Shown piece after piece: positions 1-11,400 of a stretch of 64,000 nucleotides of DNA. Origin of the DNA: Zingiber officinale (taxonomy: Eukaryota; Streptophyta; Magnoliopsida; Zingiberales; Zingiberaceae). Every line of letters begins with the position of its first letter. Position 1 is the stretch's first letter. Below the pieces are notes generated by a model that was not told the DNA's origin, searched no databases, and saw nothing but the letters and a program-made list of their open reading frames with translations. Where the stretch lies: NCBI RefSeq assembly GCF_018446385.1, contig NC_056004.1:30076492-30140491 (forward strand). The letters are read 5' to 3'. Both the position numbers and the translations under genes were made by a program.

Positions 1-673
1 AATTATAAATAATCTATTTAATTAATATAGGAGAAAACATATGTTATCTTTATTGGGCATTATCCGGGTGTTTATGACACCTGGATAAAAGCATCTACAT
101 AAGTTAATTATTTTAAGGGAGTTATACACCAGTCCTTCAAGAATAAAGAGGATGTAATAAGAGCTTTTGAAGCACACTTTGATAAAAATCTAGCACTTAT
201 CTCCTTTACATCGAGAGGAAAAGAAAGTTTGTATGCATCCTCAAATATAAAATCAAATTCAAACTCAAAGAGAAAACTATTAAAAACTGGAAAATTTACA
301 AAACTGAAAGATGCATTAGAATAGATAGATTAACAGTTGGATTCTTTACAAATTAGTAATGAAGAATAGGTATGGTATTTAAAGTTGCAGTGTTTATAGC
401 TCTTTTAACTTTAAATCTTCCACGATATTTAACTTTTAAACAAATTAGTTATGAAGAATAGACATTTATATTTATCTTATTATCATTGTTTCTATCCAGT
501 ATTATAGTTTGCATTTTTAATACATTTTAATGTATTATGATTCAAGTCATATTTCACTGCTACAATAGAAGCTAATCAAGACTAGCTGCTACAACGTGAA
601 AATTACTGAACTAGCTTGTTGTAGCGGCTACTAGACAATAGCTTCTACAATGTCAAACTTAAGTTGTAGCAGT
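1..673. repeat. Repeat remnant flanking LTR A, left arm of a distant inverted repeat
   Basis: No coding capacity is visible. Roughly the first 155 bases match the reverse complement of about 39,640-39,790 with scattered mismatches (shared words such as TCTTTATTGGG and CAGTCCTT). Bases 560-673 carry degenerate GTAGCAGCT/AGCTGCTAC half-sites like the hairpin repeats at 39.3-40.2 kb. The two loci are therefore copies of the same repeat in opposite orientation, about 39 kb apart, with the nested elements between them. The repeat family is not recognised. Confidence 0.55.
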
Positions 674-2433
674 TGTTGGGACACTTTGGAGCTAAAGGGG
701 GGGGGGGTTGAATAGCTCGCTCGCTTCATCGATGATGATCTTTTATAGTGGACATACTTGAAGCGAACTCCTCAATGCTAGCATAAAAGATTTACTTGGC
801 ATCCACCTCAAGATAAGGTAATAATACAAGGATCCACATCCTAGCACACTCTCTACTATGAAAACACTCATTCTTGGAACAATCCGAAGGTGGTGAAACC
901 TCGTATAAGCTCACACAAGAATACAACTCAAAACAAGAAGTAAATGTACATAAATATAATACACCTCTTCTTGCTTGATCTCTTGTAGCTTGTAATCACC
1001 TCTTAAACCTTGAAAGTGCAGCAACACTTGTCTCCAAGAAACTTCAAGAACCAGCAACAATGGTGGAGAAGAATCGATGAAGAGTTGCGGAGAGGGGGTT
1101 GCACCGTTAGAACTCACCAACGACTTTATCTCTGCACTTTTAGGGTTCCCAATTGAATGGGTCTACTCCCAATCAATTTCTATGTCATATCCATGTAATC
1201 CCAGCCATTTAAAGCTCGTAACCTATGCAACGGTCATGTCTCAATCGATTAGGGAGGCTTCAATCAATCAACTGATCAATTAAGAGAGCCTCTGTGCTCT
1301 CGCAGTAGATCTGGAATCCATTAACCAATCAATTCTGACTACCTCATAATCTCATGAGAAAACCCAACCCAATCAATCAACTGATCGATTGAGGAGTAGT
1401 CCAATCAATCAGCTGATTGATTGAGAATCTTTCTATGCTCACAAGAATGGATTCTAATTTATCGACTGATCGATTAGCATAGCCCCAATCGATCAGTTGA
1501 TCGATTTGGTTGCCTTTGTTCATAGCACTCTTCTAATTGATCGGATCGACTAATCGATTAGGCTCTGGCTCAATCGATCACCTAATCGATTGACCAACCC
1601 TAACTTGCTTAGCTCAAGTCTAGGGATCCCACTCCTAAAATTCGGTCAACTTGACCTGTTGGGACTTCTCAATGCCTAGCATCTAGTCAACCTTGACCTG
1701 CTAGGACTTCGTCACTAAGTGTCTAGCTAACCCTTTGGTCCACTTAGACTTTTCTCTTAGTGCTAAGTGTTCGGTCATCCATGACCCACTTGGACTTCCA
1801 AACACCAAATGTCTGGTCAGCCTTGACTAACCTAGATTTCCACATGCTTGGCTTCACTCACCAAGGCTTTTCACCACCTAGCTTTACTTACCAAGATTCC
1901 CCTCTGCCTAGCTTCACTCACTAAAACTTTTCATCTGACTTCACTTACTAGGACTTTTGCCACTACCTAGCTTCACTCACTAGGGGTTTTCACCTGACTT
2001 CATTCACTAGGGATTTTCACCTAGTTTCACTCACCAAATCTTTTCATCACCTAGCTTCACTCACTAACATTTTCTCAATCTGCCTAGCTTCACTCACCAG
2101 GATTTTTCCAATCTTCTTAACTTCATTCACTAGGTCTTTTCCACACCTAGTGTTGACCGCTGACCCACTTGGATTTTATTCTTCTGCTAACCTTCTCATT
2201 GATCTTGCCCTTGCTTAACCTCCAATTAGGACTTCTCAATCAAGTATTTGGTCAACCTTTACCTGCTTGACTCTTTTTCTCAACCTTTGATTGCTAGTCT
2301 CCCATATAGATAATTGTACCTACAATCTCCATATATTTTCAAACATCAAAACTCAAACATCATGACTCAAACTTGAGCCAACTCAAGCTTAGTCAACCTG
2401 GTCAACCTTGACCTAAGAGAAATTACACTAACA
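674..2433 (-). mobile_element. LTR A (3' LTR of a minus-strand copia-like, gag-only-type element)
   Basis: The segment starts TGTTGGGACA and ends CACTAACA (TGTT/AACA ends). It is followed by ATTTCTCCCTTTTTGATG, which is the complement of a polypurine tract. Near the left end is a poly-G run (C-run on the element strand), as in LTR C and the dimer LTRs. From about 1150 to 1600 it holds many copies of CAATCGATTAG-like inverted motifs. From 1600 to 2300 it holds repeated CTAGCTTCACTCACTAGG-like modules that the other LTR families share. The PPT at the right end makes this the 3' LTR of a minus-strand element whose interior is mostly missing. Confidence 0.75.
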
Positions 2434-2735
2434 ATTTCTCCCTTTTTGATGTTTGACAATATGTTTAAGTTAGGCTCACACTAACCTCAACTTCTTCTTC
2501 ATGACAAAGTATGAATGAGGGGTTCCTTCAATCTCCCCCTTTCTAAGAGGGTAATCTCCCCCTTTGGAAAAATAAAGGTTTTCTAACTTAAACCCTATAT
2601 TCTCCCATTTTGGCACACATAAAAAAATCTCCCTCTAAAAAGTTATCCATATGTTGTTCACAACCTCATTTGTTGTTCACACTAAGGTCTCATACCCCTC
2701 ATTGTCTCTAAATGCTCATCCTAGAGCATATAGGA
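2434..2735 (-). mobile_element. Internal 3' remnant of element A
   Basis: This is the PPT-side interior of element A, cut off by LTR B. It repeats CTCCCCCTTT and CTCCCATTTTGGCACACAT modules, which on the element strand are polypurine tracts next to TGTGTG-type spacers. The same modules precede the 3' LTR in element C and in both dimer units. No coding sequence. Confidence 0.55.
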
Positions 2736-3782
2736 GCAATCGACCTAGGTTTGATCGGGTACGATCATGATTTTGATGTGTATGTCAAAGAGTTTAAGTT
2801 AGACTTTCATATTAATTTAATATGTGTGTTTGAGTCATGTAGGACTTGGTGAAACACACATAAGGAGTTTGGTGCGACCAAACTTGGGAAGCTCATCCTA
2901 GGACTCGGGTCCTTGAGACGATAGAGGATGGTGTGGAAGGCATCCGAGGGACCGCCGGACAAGGACCAATGGAGTGGAGACGAGGGAAGCAGACTTCAAG
3001 GTAATGTGAAGGATGCATGAAGAGGAGCCGCGGGCTCGGGTGCATCTGAGGGACGAAGGCCGAGGAAGAGGGCTTCAAAGGGCGACTCTGAAGAGGATGA
3101 GTATGAATGTGTAACCGGGACCAGTCGACTGGTAGAATTGGAAGTCGATTGGTCCATTTAATTGCTCAGTCGATTGGGAGCGAATAGAAGAATTCTGTTA
3201 GCTCAACCAACAATGACCAATTAACTGGTAAGTGACCATTGGCGACCGTTGGCATTCTGCGAAGTAGTCATTGGCTACATCCAACGATAGCACCAGTCGA
3301 CTCATGGAAATGCTAGTTGACCGATGAGTTGATTAGTGATCAACTCTTTCCTCTCTATTTATAGGGAGTTTGGATCATTAAAGGAGATTACTGATCTTAT
3401 TAAAATACTCTTAGTCTTTACCTCCAAGCTTCCAAAGTCTACTCTCTTCCTCCTAAACCTAAGTTTCATCTTGTAAAGAGGAAGAGAGCCTTTGTGAGAG
3501 GTTTGCTCCACTAAGAAGGAGAAAGCTCTAGATAAAGATTACCGGGGACTAATCCACCGAAAGATTGAGGGTTCGTCTACCTTAAGGACAAGCCATGGAG
3601 TAGGAGCAAACAATCTCCGAACCACGTTACATCGAACGTGTTAGAGTTCATGTTCATTCTTATTGTTTTCATTGCTTTAGTTTTTATTCTACTATGCAAC
3701 TAACGAATTGTAGAGAAGTAATCGACTTAGGGGTGTCCAAGCTATGCAACCCTCCTTCTAGCCGGGCCACCGACACCTAACA
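2736..3782 (+). mobile_element. LTR B (5' LTR of a plus-strand copia element)
   Basis: The right end is exact: CACCTAACA at 3774-3782, followed by a primer-binding site complementary to initiator tRNA-Met. The left edge near 2736 is inferred from the change in sequence character, and no clean TG terminus was found. The LTR contains inverted GTCGACTGG/CCAGTCGACT motifs at about 3120-3330 and a TATA-like TATTTATAGGG near 3356. A CTCC/AAGG-rich leader with the phrase 'ccgaaagattgagggttcg' follows, similar to the dimer LTRs. Confidence 0.6.
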
Positions 3783-3783
3783 A

Positions 3784-3800
3784 TTGGTATCAAAGTGAGG
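3784..3800 (+). promoter_or_regulatory. Primer-binding site of element B (tRNA-iMet type)
   Basis: TTGGTATCAAAGTGAGG directly follows the LTR terminus. It matches the TGGTATCAGAGC primer-binding site typical of plant Ty1/copia elements, with a G-to-A change. In the retrotransposon family this is where minus-strand cDNA synthesis is primed. Confidence 0.8.
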
Positions 3801-3846
3801 GCGCCCTTTAATGCACTAATCGCCGAGAAGAGCACTTTTGATAAAA

Positions 3847-4535
3847 TGGCAGGTTCACACATCCAACCACCTAAATTCGAAAGGGACTTTTCTTGGTGGA
3901 AGAAAAGAATAGAGGTATTTTTCGATACGATTTTGATATAATGCTAATCAAGAGAAGCAGTTTTGAAGCGCCTAAGGATAAATGCAATGAGACAATCGAC
4001 ATAACAAGATGGACCAAGAAGCAAAGGGAAGAGCATTTAGAAAATTCAAAGGCAATGCATCACCTACTGAATGTACTTCCCCAACAAGAAGTAACAAGAA
4101 TTGAAAACTACACGAGTGCTAAGGATTTGTGGGATAAGCTTGTAGAGCTTCATGAAGGCACATCGGAAGCAAAATTAGCAAGAAAGGACCTCCTTCGAAC
4201 AAAACTCAACAACATTAAACTCGAAAAAGGAGAAAAAGTATCTATACTTCATGCTAGAATTAAAGAAATTTTAAATGAACTAACAAGTGTAGGTGAGAAA
4301 CTTTCCAACTGAGATGTCATAATGAAAGCCGTCAATGCTTTTCTAAGAACCACAACATGGATGCCCATTGTGGACTCATTCTATATCTCAAGGGATTTAG
4401 AGAAATCTTCTCTAGATGAATTCTTCTCAAACATGGAGCTTCATGAAACTTGAGTTGAAGGGCTAGATGGAGAAGCTCATAGATCAAGAGGAGTAGCCCT
4501 TGTGCCAAACAAGAGAAAGGGTAAGAAGAAGAAGT
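3847..4535 (+). pseudogene. Decayed copia gag (UBN2-type) of element B, interrupted by element C
   Basis: An ATG at 3847 opens a reading frame with the copia Gag N-terminal pattern (PPKFERDFSWWKKRIEVFF). This frame closes at about 3937. The rest of the Gag homology (NETIDITRW, then AMHHLLNVLPQQEV, then AKDLWDKLVELHEGT) runs in another frame up to a TGA at 4310. It continues with more stops until LTR C begins at 4536. At least one frameshift and several nonsense codons make it non-functional. No zinc knuckle, protease or pol follows, because element C is inserted here. Confidence 0.75.
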
Positions 4536-6113
4536 TGTTGGGACCGAAATGTAGCTAGAGGGGGGGGGGTGGGGGTGAATAACTCGTCGCGTGCTCATGG
4601 TCGACGTTGCTTGTTTCTTCAAAGATGTACAACGGAAATATATAAGAAACAACACACACAACGCTAACAAGTAGATTTACTTGGTATCCACCTCCAAAGG
4701 AGGTGACTAGTCCAAGGATCCACACACTCACACATACCTCCACTAATGAACACTCCTTTTTGGTAACTACCGAAGGCGGAGAAGCCCTACAAGTTCACAC
4801 TACAAGAAGAAAGGGAAAGGATACACAAATACAAGCAAAAGCTTACAATGAGTATAGAAAACCCTAACCCTAGCCTTCTTCTTCAGCTGTAGATCTGCCT
4901 CTTGACTTGGAAAACCTCCAAGAACTTTCAAGAACTGGCGATCTGAACTTTGTGGAGAAGCTCTGGGAGCACAGTGAAGATCTGAGATGAATCGGTGAAA
5001 GTCTGCTGAAGGAAACGCTCGCCTGCAGCTAAATACGACGCCAACGGTCGGATCCTGATCGATTGGATTGCTCCCAATCGATCGGGGAGGCTTTTGAGCG
5101 ATCAGACGATCAATCCAGAGCACCTCTGTGCTCTGCGGGAAATGCCTGGATTGATCGGCTGATCGATCCAGCCTTTATCGCGCAAAAACGTGCCACCCCA
5201 ATCGATCCACTGATCGATTGGGGTCTCTGGATCGATCGGCTGATCGATCCAGAGACGTTCTGTGCGCTCTATGACTTGCCCGCTCAAGGCTTGTCACGGG
5301 GACCTTCCCAATCGATCGGCCGATCGATTGGGCATCAGCCAATCTATCGGCTGATCGATCCAGACACTGGTTTTTGACCAAAACCAAGTCCCAAGCCCCC
5401 AAACCAACATCCGGTCAATTCATGACCTGTTGGTTCATCATGCCTAGCATTCGGTCACCCTTGACCTGCTAGGACTCCCTCACCAAGTGTCCAATCAATC
5501 CCTTTGACCCACTTGGACTTTTCCTCATCATGCCAAGTATCCGGTCACTCCCTTGACCTACTTGGACTTTCACCAGATGTCTGGTCAACCTTGACCCATC
5601 TGGATTTCCTCGTGCCAAGTATCCAGTCAATCCTTTGACCTACTTGGACTTCCCAATATCAGATGTCCGATCAGCCTTGATCCATCTAGATTTTTCCTTG
5701 CCTGGCTTCACTCACCAGGACTTTCAACCTGGCTTCACTCACCAGGATTTTCCTTCTGCCTAGCTTCACTCACTAGGTCTTTCACCTAACTTCACTCACC
5801 AGGATTTTCCTTCTGCCTAGCTTTACTCACTAGGTCTTTCACCTGGTTTCACTCACCGGGACTTTCCTTCTGCCTAGCTTCACTCACTAGGTCTTTCCAG
5901 TCAAGTATCTGGTCAACCTTGACCTACTTGACTATTCTTCAACCAACCTGATCAGACCCTGATCAGAGGGGAATTGCACCAAACAATCTCCCCAAATGAA
6001 CCACTGCACCTGCACTTGTCCATATCATCGAAGTCTTATATTGTCAAACATCGACGAAACCCAAACCAAGACTCAAGCTTGGTCAACCTTGACCTAAGGG
6101 ATATTGCACGATC
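4536..6113 (-). mobile_element. LTR C (3' LTR of minus-strand gag-only element C)
   Basis: The segment begins TGTTGGGACC and ends CACGATCA, followed by the PPT complement ATCTCCCCCTTTTTGATG. It shows poly-G at 4561, hairpin motifs at 5045-5360 and repeated CTGGCTTCACTCACCAGG modules at 5700-5900. Close to its right end it has two copies of the GACC..TTGCAC LTR-start module (about 5965-5985 and 6085-6113). It is inserted in the gag of element B. Its interior matches the dimer elements at 22.6-35.0 kb. Confidence 0.75.
5045..5360. repeat. Hairpin array in LTR C (U3), ATCGATC arms
   Basis: About six to seven short inverted repeats such as CAATCGATC, a 4-nt loop, then GATCGATTG, or TGGATCGATC and GATCGATCCA. 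Each is separated by 20-50 nt of ordinary sequence. The array lies in the same part of the LTR as the GATCGGTC arrays of the dimer. Several spurious ORFs run through it on both strands because the repeats are palindromic. Confidence 0.85.
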
Positions 6114-8347
6114 AATCTCCCCCTTTTTGATGTTTGACAATACCTCATTTAAGTTATGATAATTCCCATAGCCTCAACTTCCTTCATGCCACTGGGTAAT
6201 GAAGGCGTAAGTTAAACCCTACATTCTCCCACTAAGAAGTCAAACTCCCTCTTAGATAATGAAGGCCTAACTTAAACCCTACATTCTCCCCCTATTGTCA
6301 CACATCAACAAATTCACTTGTTGACAACTCTCCCCTTTGAGACTCTCCCCCTGAAGAGTTGCTCATCGTTGTTCACAACTTCACTCGTCATGATCAACAC
6401 GATAATGAAAGTCTCATACCTTTCATTTATCCTTGACCCTACATTCTCCCCTAATGTAGACAAATGCCCAACCTTGAGCATTTATAACTTAAACAATGAA
6501 GATATCCACTCTCCATTGTAAACCAATGCTTAACCTTGAGCATCTTTTACTAAGGAAGGTTAACCACCTTCCACGGTGTATGAAAATTTAGTTTTCATGT
6601 CCTTAAAGAGCAACTCCCCCTAAAGACATGCACGTAACTTCTGTCATTGCACCAACAATGACTTGGAATCCCTAAACCTTTAGGAAACCCAAAATTAGAA
6701 GTTTTGAGGTTCAACAATTCAATATTGAAACCAAACCTCAACCTAAACTTCTACCTAGTCTCCCTTAACCAATTCATCCTTGTTTTCAACCTGAAAACAC
6801 CATTTTCAAGTATACAAATGTATTTTGAGGGGTTAGGAATGGTTACCTAGACTAAAATAGGTCCAAGATGCTGAAATCAGGCTTTACCAGCCAAAATTAG
6901 CATTCCCAATCGATTGGAGTTGGGTCCCAATCGATTGAACATGCTTGAATCGATCCACTGATCGATTCAGGAGGGCTGGATCGATCGGTGGATCAATCCA
7001 GTAAGCTTCTGTTCGCGAGAAGCTTGCCCTCAATCGATCGCCCGATCGATTGAGACCCTTCAATTGATCGGCTGATCGATTGAAACTCTGAAAAGGTTGA
7101 AATTCCATTTCAGTCAATTTCAGAAACCCCTAGAAAAATCTACAAAATTCCAAAAATCATGAAACTTGTTGTAGACATTATTTAGGGTATATACTATCAT
7201 GGAAAAATAGTTTTCTAAGAAAATACTTCATATTTTCAAAGATTGACATAAACTTGAAAACTTGTAAAAACTTTAGTGTTTTCTTCAAGTTTGTGCTAAA
7301 CTATTCAATGATGATTACTATCAAAAGATAGCATTCACCAAGGTTTTCCAAAAGTATTTTAAAATGATTTTCAAAACCAATATCCAACCATGTTCCTTGG
7401 GCTCAATGCACATGACTTGTACATTAGCTTTCCCAATGATTGGAAAGCACATAACTATGTGTTTTGATGAATTTAAAACTCAAAAGAATGCACTAAATCA
7501 ACATCTTGAGTTTTGTTCATCATCGTAACATCTCACTTGTATCTAATGTGCACTAAAACACATACAAGTCACCTTATGGGTCTTTGTGAGATGTAAAGTT
7601 TGATTTTGCCCTAATCTAGGGATCATGCATCTCTACCTAGGCATTTTAGAGGTTAGGAACATCCACCTAGGATGTTACTTGTTAATAAATGTCATTTGTC
7701 CTTAATTTCAAGGAATTAAAATTAATGCATGATATGTTATGGCATACATCAAAATGAAATAGCTTTCAAAAGAAATATTCCTATAACTACATAATGTATG
7801 TATGACATGACATGGTATTTTTTTATATTTTTCATAGTAAGTCATGAATGCAAAATACAAAACTAAATATGATGTCATGGCATATAGTGAGCAAACAATC
7901 ATGGCAAGATTTAGCATAAATAAAATACCTAGATTACTTATCTAAGTGTCCTGAAACCTTAGCTAAGTTAAAAATTAAACCTAGATTGCTCTCTAAACGC
8001 TCCAAGAAAATGTCAAACCCAAATTGGCATTTCTAGTTCTCTTGATTAACTTATGCCAATTGAAATTAAGCTTATTCCTCAAATGTTGGCATATTTCGTT
8101 CTTCCACAAGAGTAACACTAAGAAAATACCAAAATCCCAACTTGGTATATCCTTATGATTTTCTCAAATTATGTCATTTAAAATTTCATCCAATTTCTCA
8201 AAATATGACACATTTTACTCTTTCCACGAGTAAACCCTTTATCATTTTAAAAGATTAATAATAACCTTGAAAATACTCCTTGAGTGTCAACTTCATCATG
8301 ATTGGGTTAACTACCCTTCCAATTAGAGTTAACACTCTCTAACCCAT
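6114..8347 (-). mobile_element. 3' non-coding interior of element C
   Basis: This stretch lies between the gag stop and the 3' LTR of C. Reading on the minus strand, it starts with AACCCATC next to the gag stop, homologous to the sequence after the dimer gag stop at 25,944. An AT-rich segment follows, then the hairpin array at 6900-7090. It ends with several CTCCCCCT (PPT-like) modules at 6220-6360. No pol-like coding sequence is present in any frame, so the element is gag-only. Confidence 0.75.
6900..7090. repeat. Internal hairpin array of element C
   Basis: About five inverted repeats with the same arms as the LTR C array (CAATCGATC/GATCGATTG, GGATCGATC/GATCAATCC). They lie about 1.2 kb downstream of the gag stop on the element strand. 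The dimer units have their own internal array about 1.1 kb after gag. Confidence 0.85.
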
Positions 8348-9802
8348 CTATAGTGTAGAGAAGATGCTCCTAGGAACCCAAAACCTATTGGTGCTCCTTG
8401 GATGCTCTAGGTACTCACTAGGGATAACTTCCCTAGATACCTTCCTAATGACTTTGTTTGGCTTCTTAGAAGCCTTGGTCACTTTTTCTAGGTCAACTCT
8501 AGGGATTTCTTCCCTTGTGACCTTCTTAGTGACTTTCTTTGACTTCTTAGAAGTCTTAGTTACATTTGTTGTTGCAAAGATACTTCTAAGGATAACTTTC
8601 CTTGTATCCTTGACTTGACCCTTAGACTTAGAGTTAGTTCCATAACTATATGGAACCCTATGATAGGAAATTACATCCTTCTTGGCCTTTGGTTTGTATC
8701 CCAAACCTCTATGGCCATTGGATGACTTTGATACTCCTAGCCCTAGATTTTTACCCTTAGACCCTTGTGTTTCATTTTTGATTTTTCTAAGGGTCTTCTC
8801 TAATTTATCAAGTCTTGACCTCAAGACTTGATTTTCCTTCCATAATTCCTTAACCATAGATTTTTCACTAAAAACATGACTTTTCTTTTTCTTAAGCAAA
8901 TACTTAGAATCCTTAGGGTTCTTGCCTAAATTTCTATCTACCTTTCTAAACCTAGGTTGAGAGATTTTAGCATGAAAAGCTACATGATTTTCTTTAACTT
9001 TATCATGCCTCCTATTTTCATGGTAAATAGCATTGAAATGATATAAGTTAGAACTAGCATGCTTTTTACCATAATTTAAAGGGGTAGGCTCAATAAAAGT
9101 TACCTTTATTTTTACCTTGGAGGCTCCCCCTTGAGTTGAGCTTGCTCCTTGAGCCTTGACCACCTTCTTCCCCTTAGAACATTGACTTTGGTAATGCCCC
9201 TTTTGATTGCAAGAGAAGTACACAATGTGCTCCTTGCTCTTCTTTGTATTGGGGATGGTCTCCTTGGGCTTCTCCTTGCCCTTTTGTGCCACTTGGCCCT
9301 TCTTCTTGGCCAATTTAGGGCATTTGCTCTTGTAATGCCCATGTTCCCTACATTCAAAACATATGATATGATTTTTATTTTTAAATGAACTATTTATACC
9401 TTCTTGTGTAGGGGTGGCACTTGCTCCTCCATTTGACTTGGAAGTAGAGGCTTCCTCTTGATTCGAAGATGATACTCCTCCATTTAATTTTGCTTGACTT
9501 GTGGAGGTGGAAGCTTCTTCTCCATTTGACCAGGATGTAGAAGCTTCTCCTTCTTCTTGATCCGGTGCCATCGAAGGTCGCTCCCCCTCAATCCTAGAGG
9601 TGGAGGATTCACCTTCTTCTTCATCCTCTTGTGCATGAAACAAGGAATATGCTCCTTCCTTGCTCTTTTGATTGCACTCCTTTGAGGATGAGGATTCTTG
9701 GACCTCTTCTACGGAAGTTGAGCATCTCTCAACTTCGGAATTCTCCTCCTCTTGGTCTTGCTCCAATGAGTTACCCTCTTTGGATTTTTCTTGGATTGGT
9801 AC
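8348..9802 (-). pseudogene. Gag of element C, N-terminus cut off by Tat element 1
   Basis: The open frame runs from the Tat insertion at 9802 to a stop at 8348 (about 484 codons). Features in order: an acidic Ser/Glu-rich stretch; a CCHC zinc knuckle ICFECREHGHYKSKCP; a second knuckle IVYFSCNQKGHYQSQC whose first Cys is replaced by Tyr; a basic region; a short coiled coil (LWKENQVLRSRLDKLEKTL); and the C-terminal NRFWVPRSIFSTL. The C-terminus and layout match the dimer Gags at 24.5 and 29.8 kb. The protein would package element RNA. The CCHC domains support a Gag assignment. The missing N-terminal part (FTYWKVRM-like region in the dimer) lay beyond the Tat insertion and is absent. Confidence 0.8.
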
Positions 9803-11356
9803 TGATATGGGTAAGGTTTTATAGGTCCCTGGTAAGAAGAAAAAAGGGGGGTAAGGAAACTAAGAAGATAGGCCAATATCGGCCGGGATATACCTCCCAG
9901 GCATAGTTAGGTCTATATCGGCCGGGATATAACTGCAGGAAGGAGGTAGGGTAATATCGGTCGGGATATACCCCGATAGGAGATAAGTCTATATCGACCG
10001 AAACACACCTCCCAGGCGAAGTTAGGTTAATATCTACCGGGACATATCTCCCAGGCAAAGTTAGGCTAATATCGGTCGGGACATACCCCGATAGGATATA
10101 AGTCTATATCGACCGAAATAAGCCTCCCAGGAAAAAGACCTATATACTTTTGAGGAAGTAGGCTAATATTGGTCGGGGCATACCTTCATGATGAAGGTAG
10201 GGTAATATCGGCCGGGACATAACTGCAGGAAGGAGGTAGGGTAATATCGGTCGGGATATACCCCGATAGGAGATAAGTCTATATCGATCGAAACACACCT
10301 CCCAGGCGAAGTTAGGTTAATATCTGCCGGGACATATCTCCCAGGCAAAGTTAGGCTAATATCGGTCGGGACATACCCTGATAGGATATAAGTCTATATC
10401 GACCGAAATAAGCCTCCCAGGAAAAAGACCTATATACTTTTGAGGAAGTAGGCTAATATCGATCGGGATATACCCCGATAGGAGATAAGTCCATATCGAC
10501 TGAAACACACCTCCCAGGCGAAGTTAGGTTAATATCTGCCGGGACATATCTCCCAGGCAAAGTTAGGCTAATATCGGTCGGGACATACCCCGATAGGAGA
10601 GCCAGTACGGGCCGGTCGATCAATACCTTGGAAAGATACTGAATATTAACATGGAAAGAGGTGTAAATAGAAGACGTATGAGGAAGGATCATAGATGAAT
10701 ATTTCAAATAAGATAATTAATGGAGATATCTGTAATATGTAAATACATAACAGGTGTTATATTTTGGCGGGAAATATGCTTCCAGATTATTTTACAGGTA
10801 CTAAACGACAAAGAAGGTACATCTGAGGTACGAAAAAGATTCCTTAAAAATCATCTACCACAAGTACGCAGCCGACGTCATCTCATAACGAACTCTAACA
10901 AACCGGGGTCCACTTCATGACTACGGAGGTTATATGAAGTGGTATAAAAAGGGGAATCCTCTCCGTTGGCCAGGTAAGTGGACGAGTTCACCAGTTCACA
11001 TCATTGTGCACATTCATAACCCTTAATTTTTCAACTACTGTTCATCATCTTCCTCCTTCTTCCACACCAAGAGAGATCACTAACTTGAGCGTCGGAGGGT
11101 CTAGCCAGGGATTCCCACCCCGGTCTCAGGTCACTGACGATAGTGTTGGCTGGTCTCTTGTGCGCAGGAAGTCTTGGAAGCTCCGAATCTAGGTGTCTCT
11201 TCATCAGATCTTCGTGCAAGGAGGGCATTCGGTGACTCTATTTTTCCCGATCCGCTTTGGGTTTCTCGGATCATTGTTCTACAGGTATTATTCTCCATCA
11301 GCCGTAGGTTTTTTCTTGCCGACTCTCCGTCTTACCTAGCTTCTTAGACAGGATCA
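9803..11356 (+). mobile_element. 5' LTR of Tat-type Ty3/gypsy element 1
   Basis: The LTR begins TGATATGG and ends GACAGGATCA, giving TGAT/ATCA termini. The LTR of Tat element 2 shares the GGACAGGATCA end. A Tat-type primer-binding site follows at once. It sits in the gag of element C; the five bases before it are GGTAC, but the matching right duplication is not present because the 3' end of the element is lost. The 5' two-fifths are made of ATATCGGTCGGG-type repeats. The TATA box is probably TATAAAAAGG near 10,942, and the leader follows. Confidence 0.75.
9880..10605 (+). repeat. Higher-order repeats in Tat-1 LTR
   Basis: A module AATATCGGTCGGGATATACC, about 20 nt of CCGATAGGAGATAAGTC and TATATCGACCGAA recurs with CTCCCAGGCGAAGTTAGG spacers. 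Larger blocks of roughly 210-290 bp repeat two to three times (for example GATAAGTCTATATCGA near 9983, 10,276 and 10,390). ATATCGACC and GGTCGATAT are inverse words, so the block is rich in short inverted repeats. It gives rise to several spurious ORFs on the minus strand. Confidence 0.8.
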
Positions 11357-11357
11357 A

Positions 11358-11377
11358 ATTTGGCGGCGTCTGTGGGA
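11358..11377 (+). promoter_or_regulatory. Primer-binding site of Tat element 1
   Basis: ATTTGGCGGCGTCTGTGGGA immediately follows the LTR end. It resembles the TTTGGCGCCGTCTGTGGG primer site that is common in plant Tat/Athila-type gypsy elements, with one C-to-G change. Confidence 0.75.
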
Positions 11378-11400
11378 ATCTCACCTAAATCTGAGACTAC

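Noticed and set aside
5063-5402. Overlapping ORFs on both strands in LTR C (also 23,522-23,845, 27,006-27,360 and 34,066-34,368)
   Set aside because: They run through palindromic hairpin repeats, which keep frames open on both strands. The proteins are repeats of DRSVDRS- or IDRLID-like words.
9819-10707. Repeated minus-strand ORFs (PGRYVPVDINLTSPGRC-type)
   Set aside because: They are products of the LTR tandem repeats; no start context or domain.
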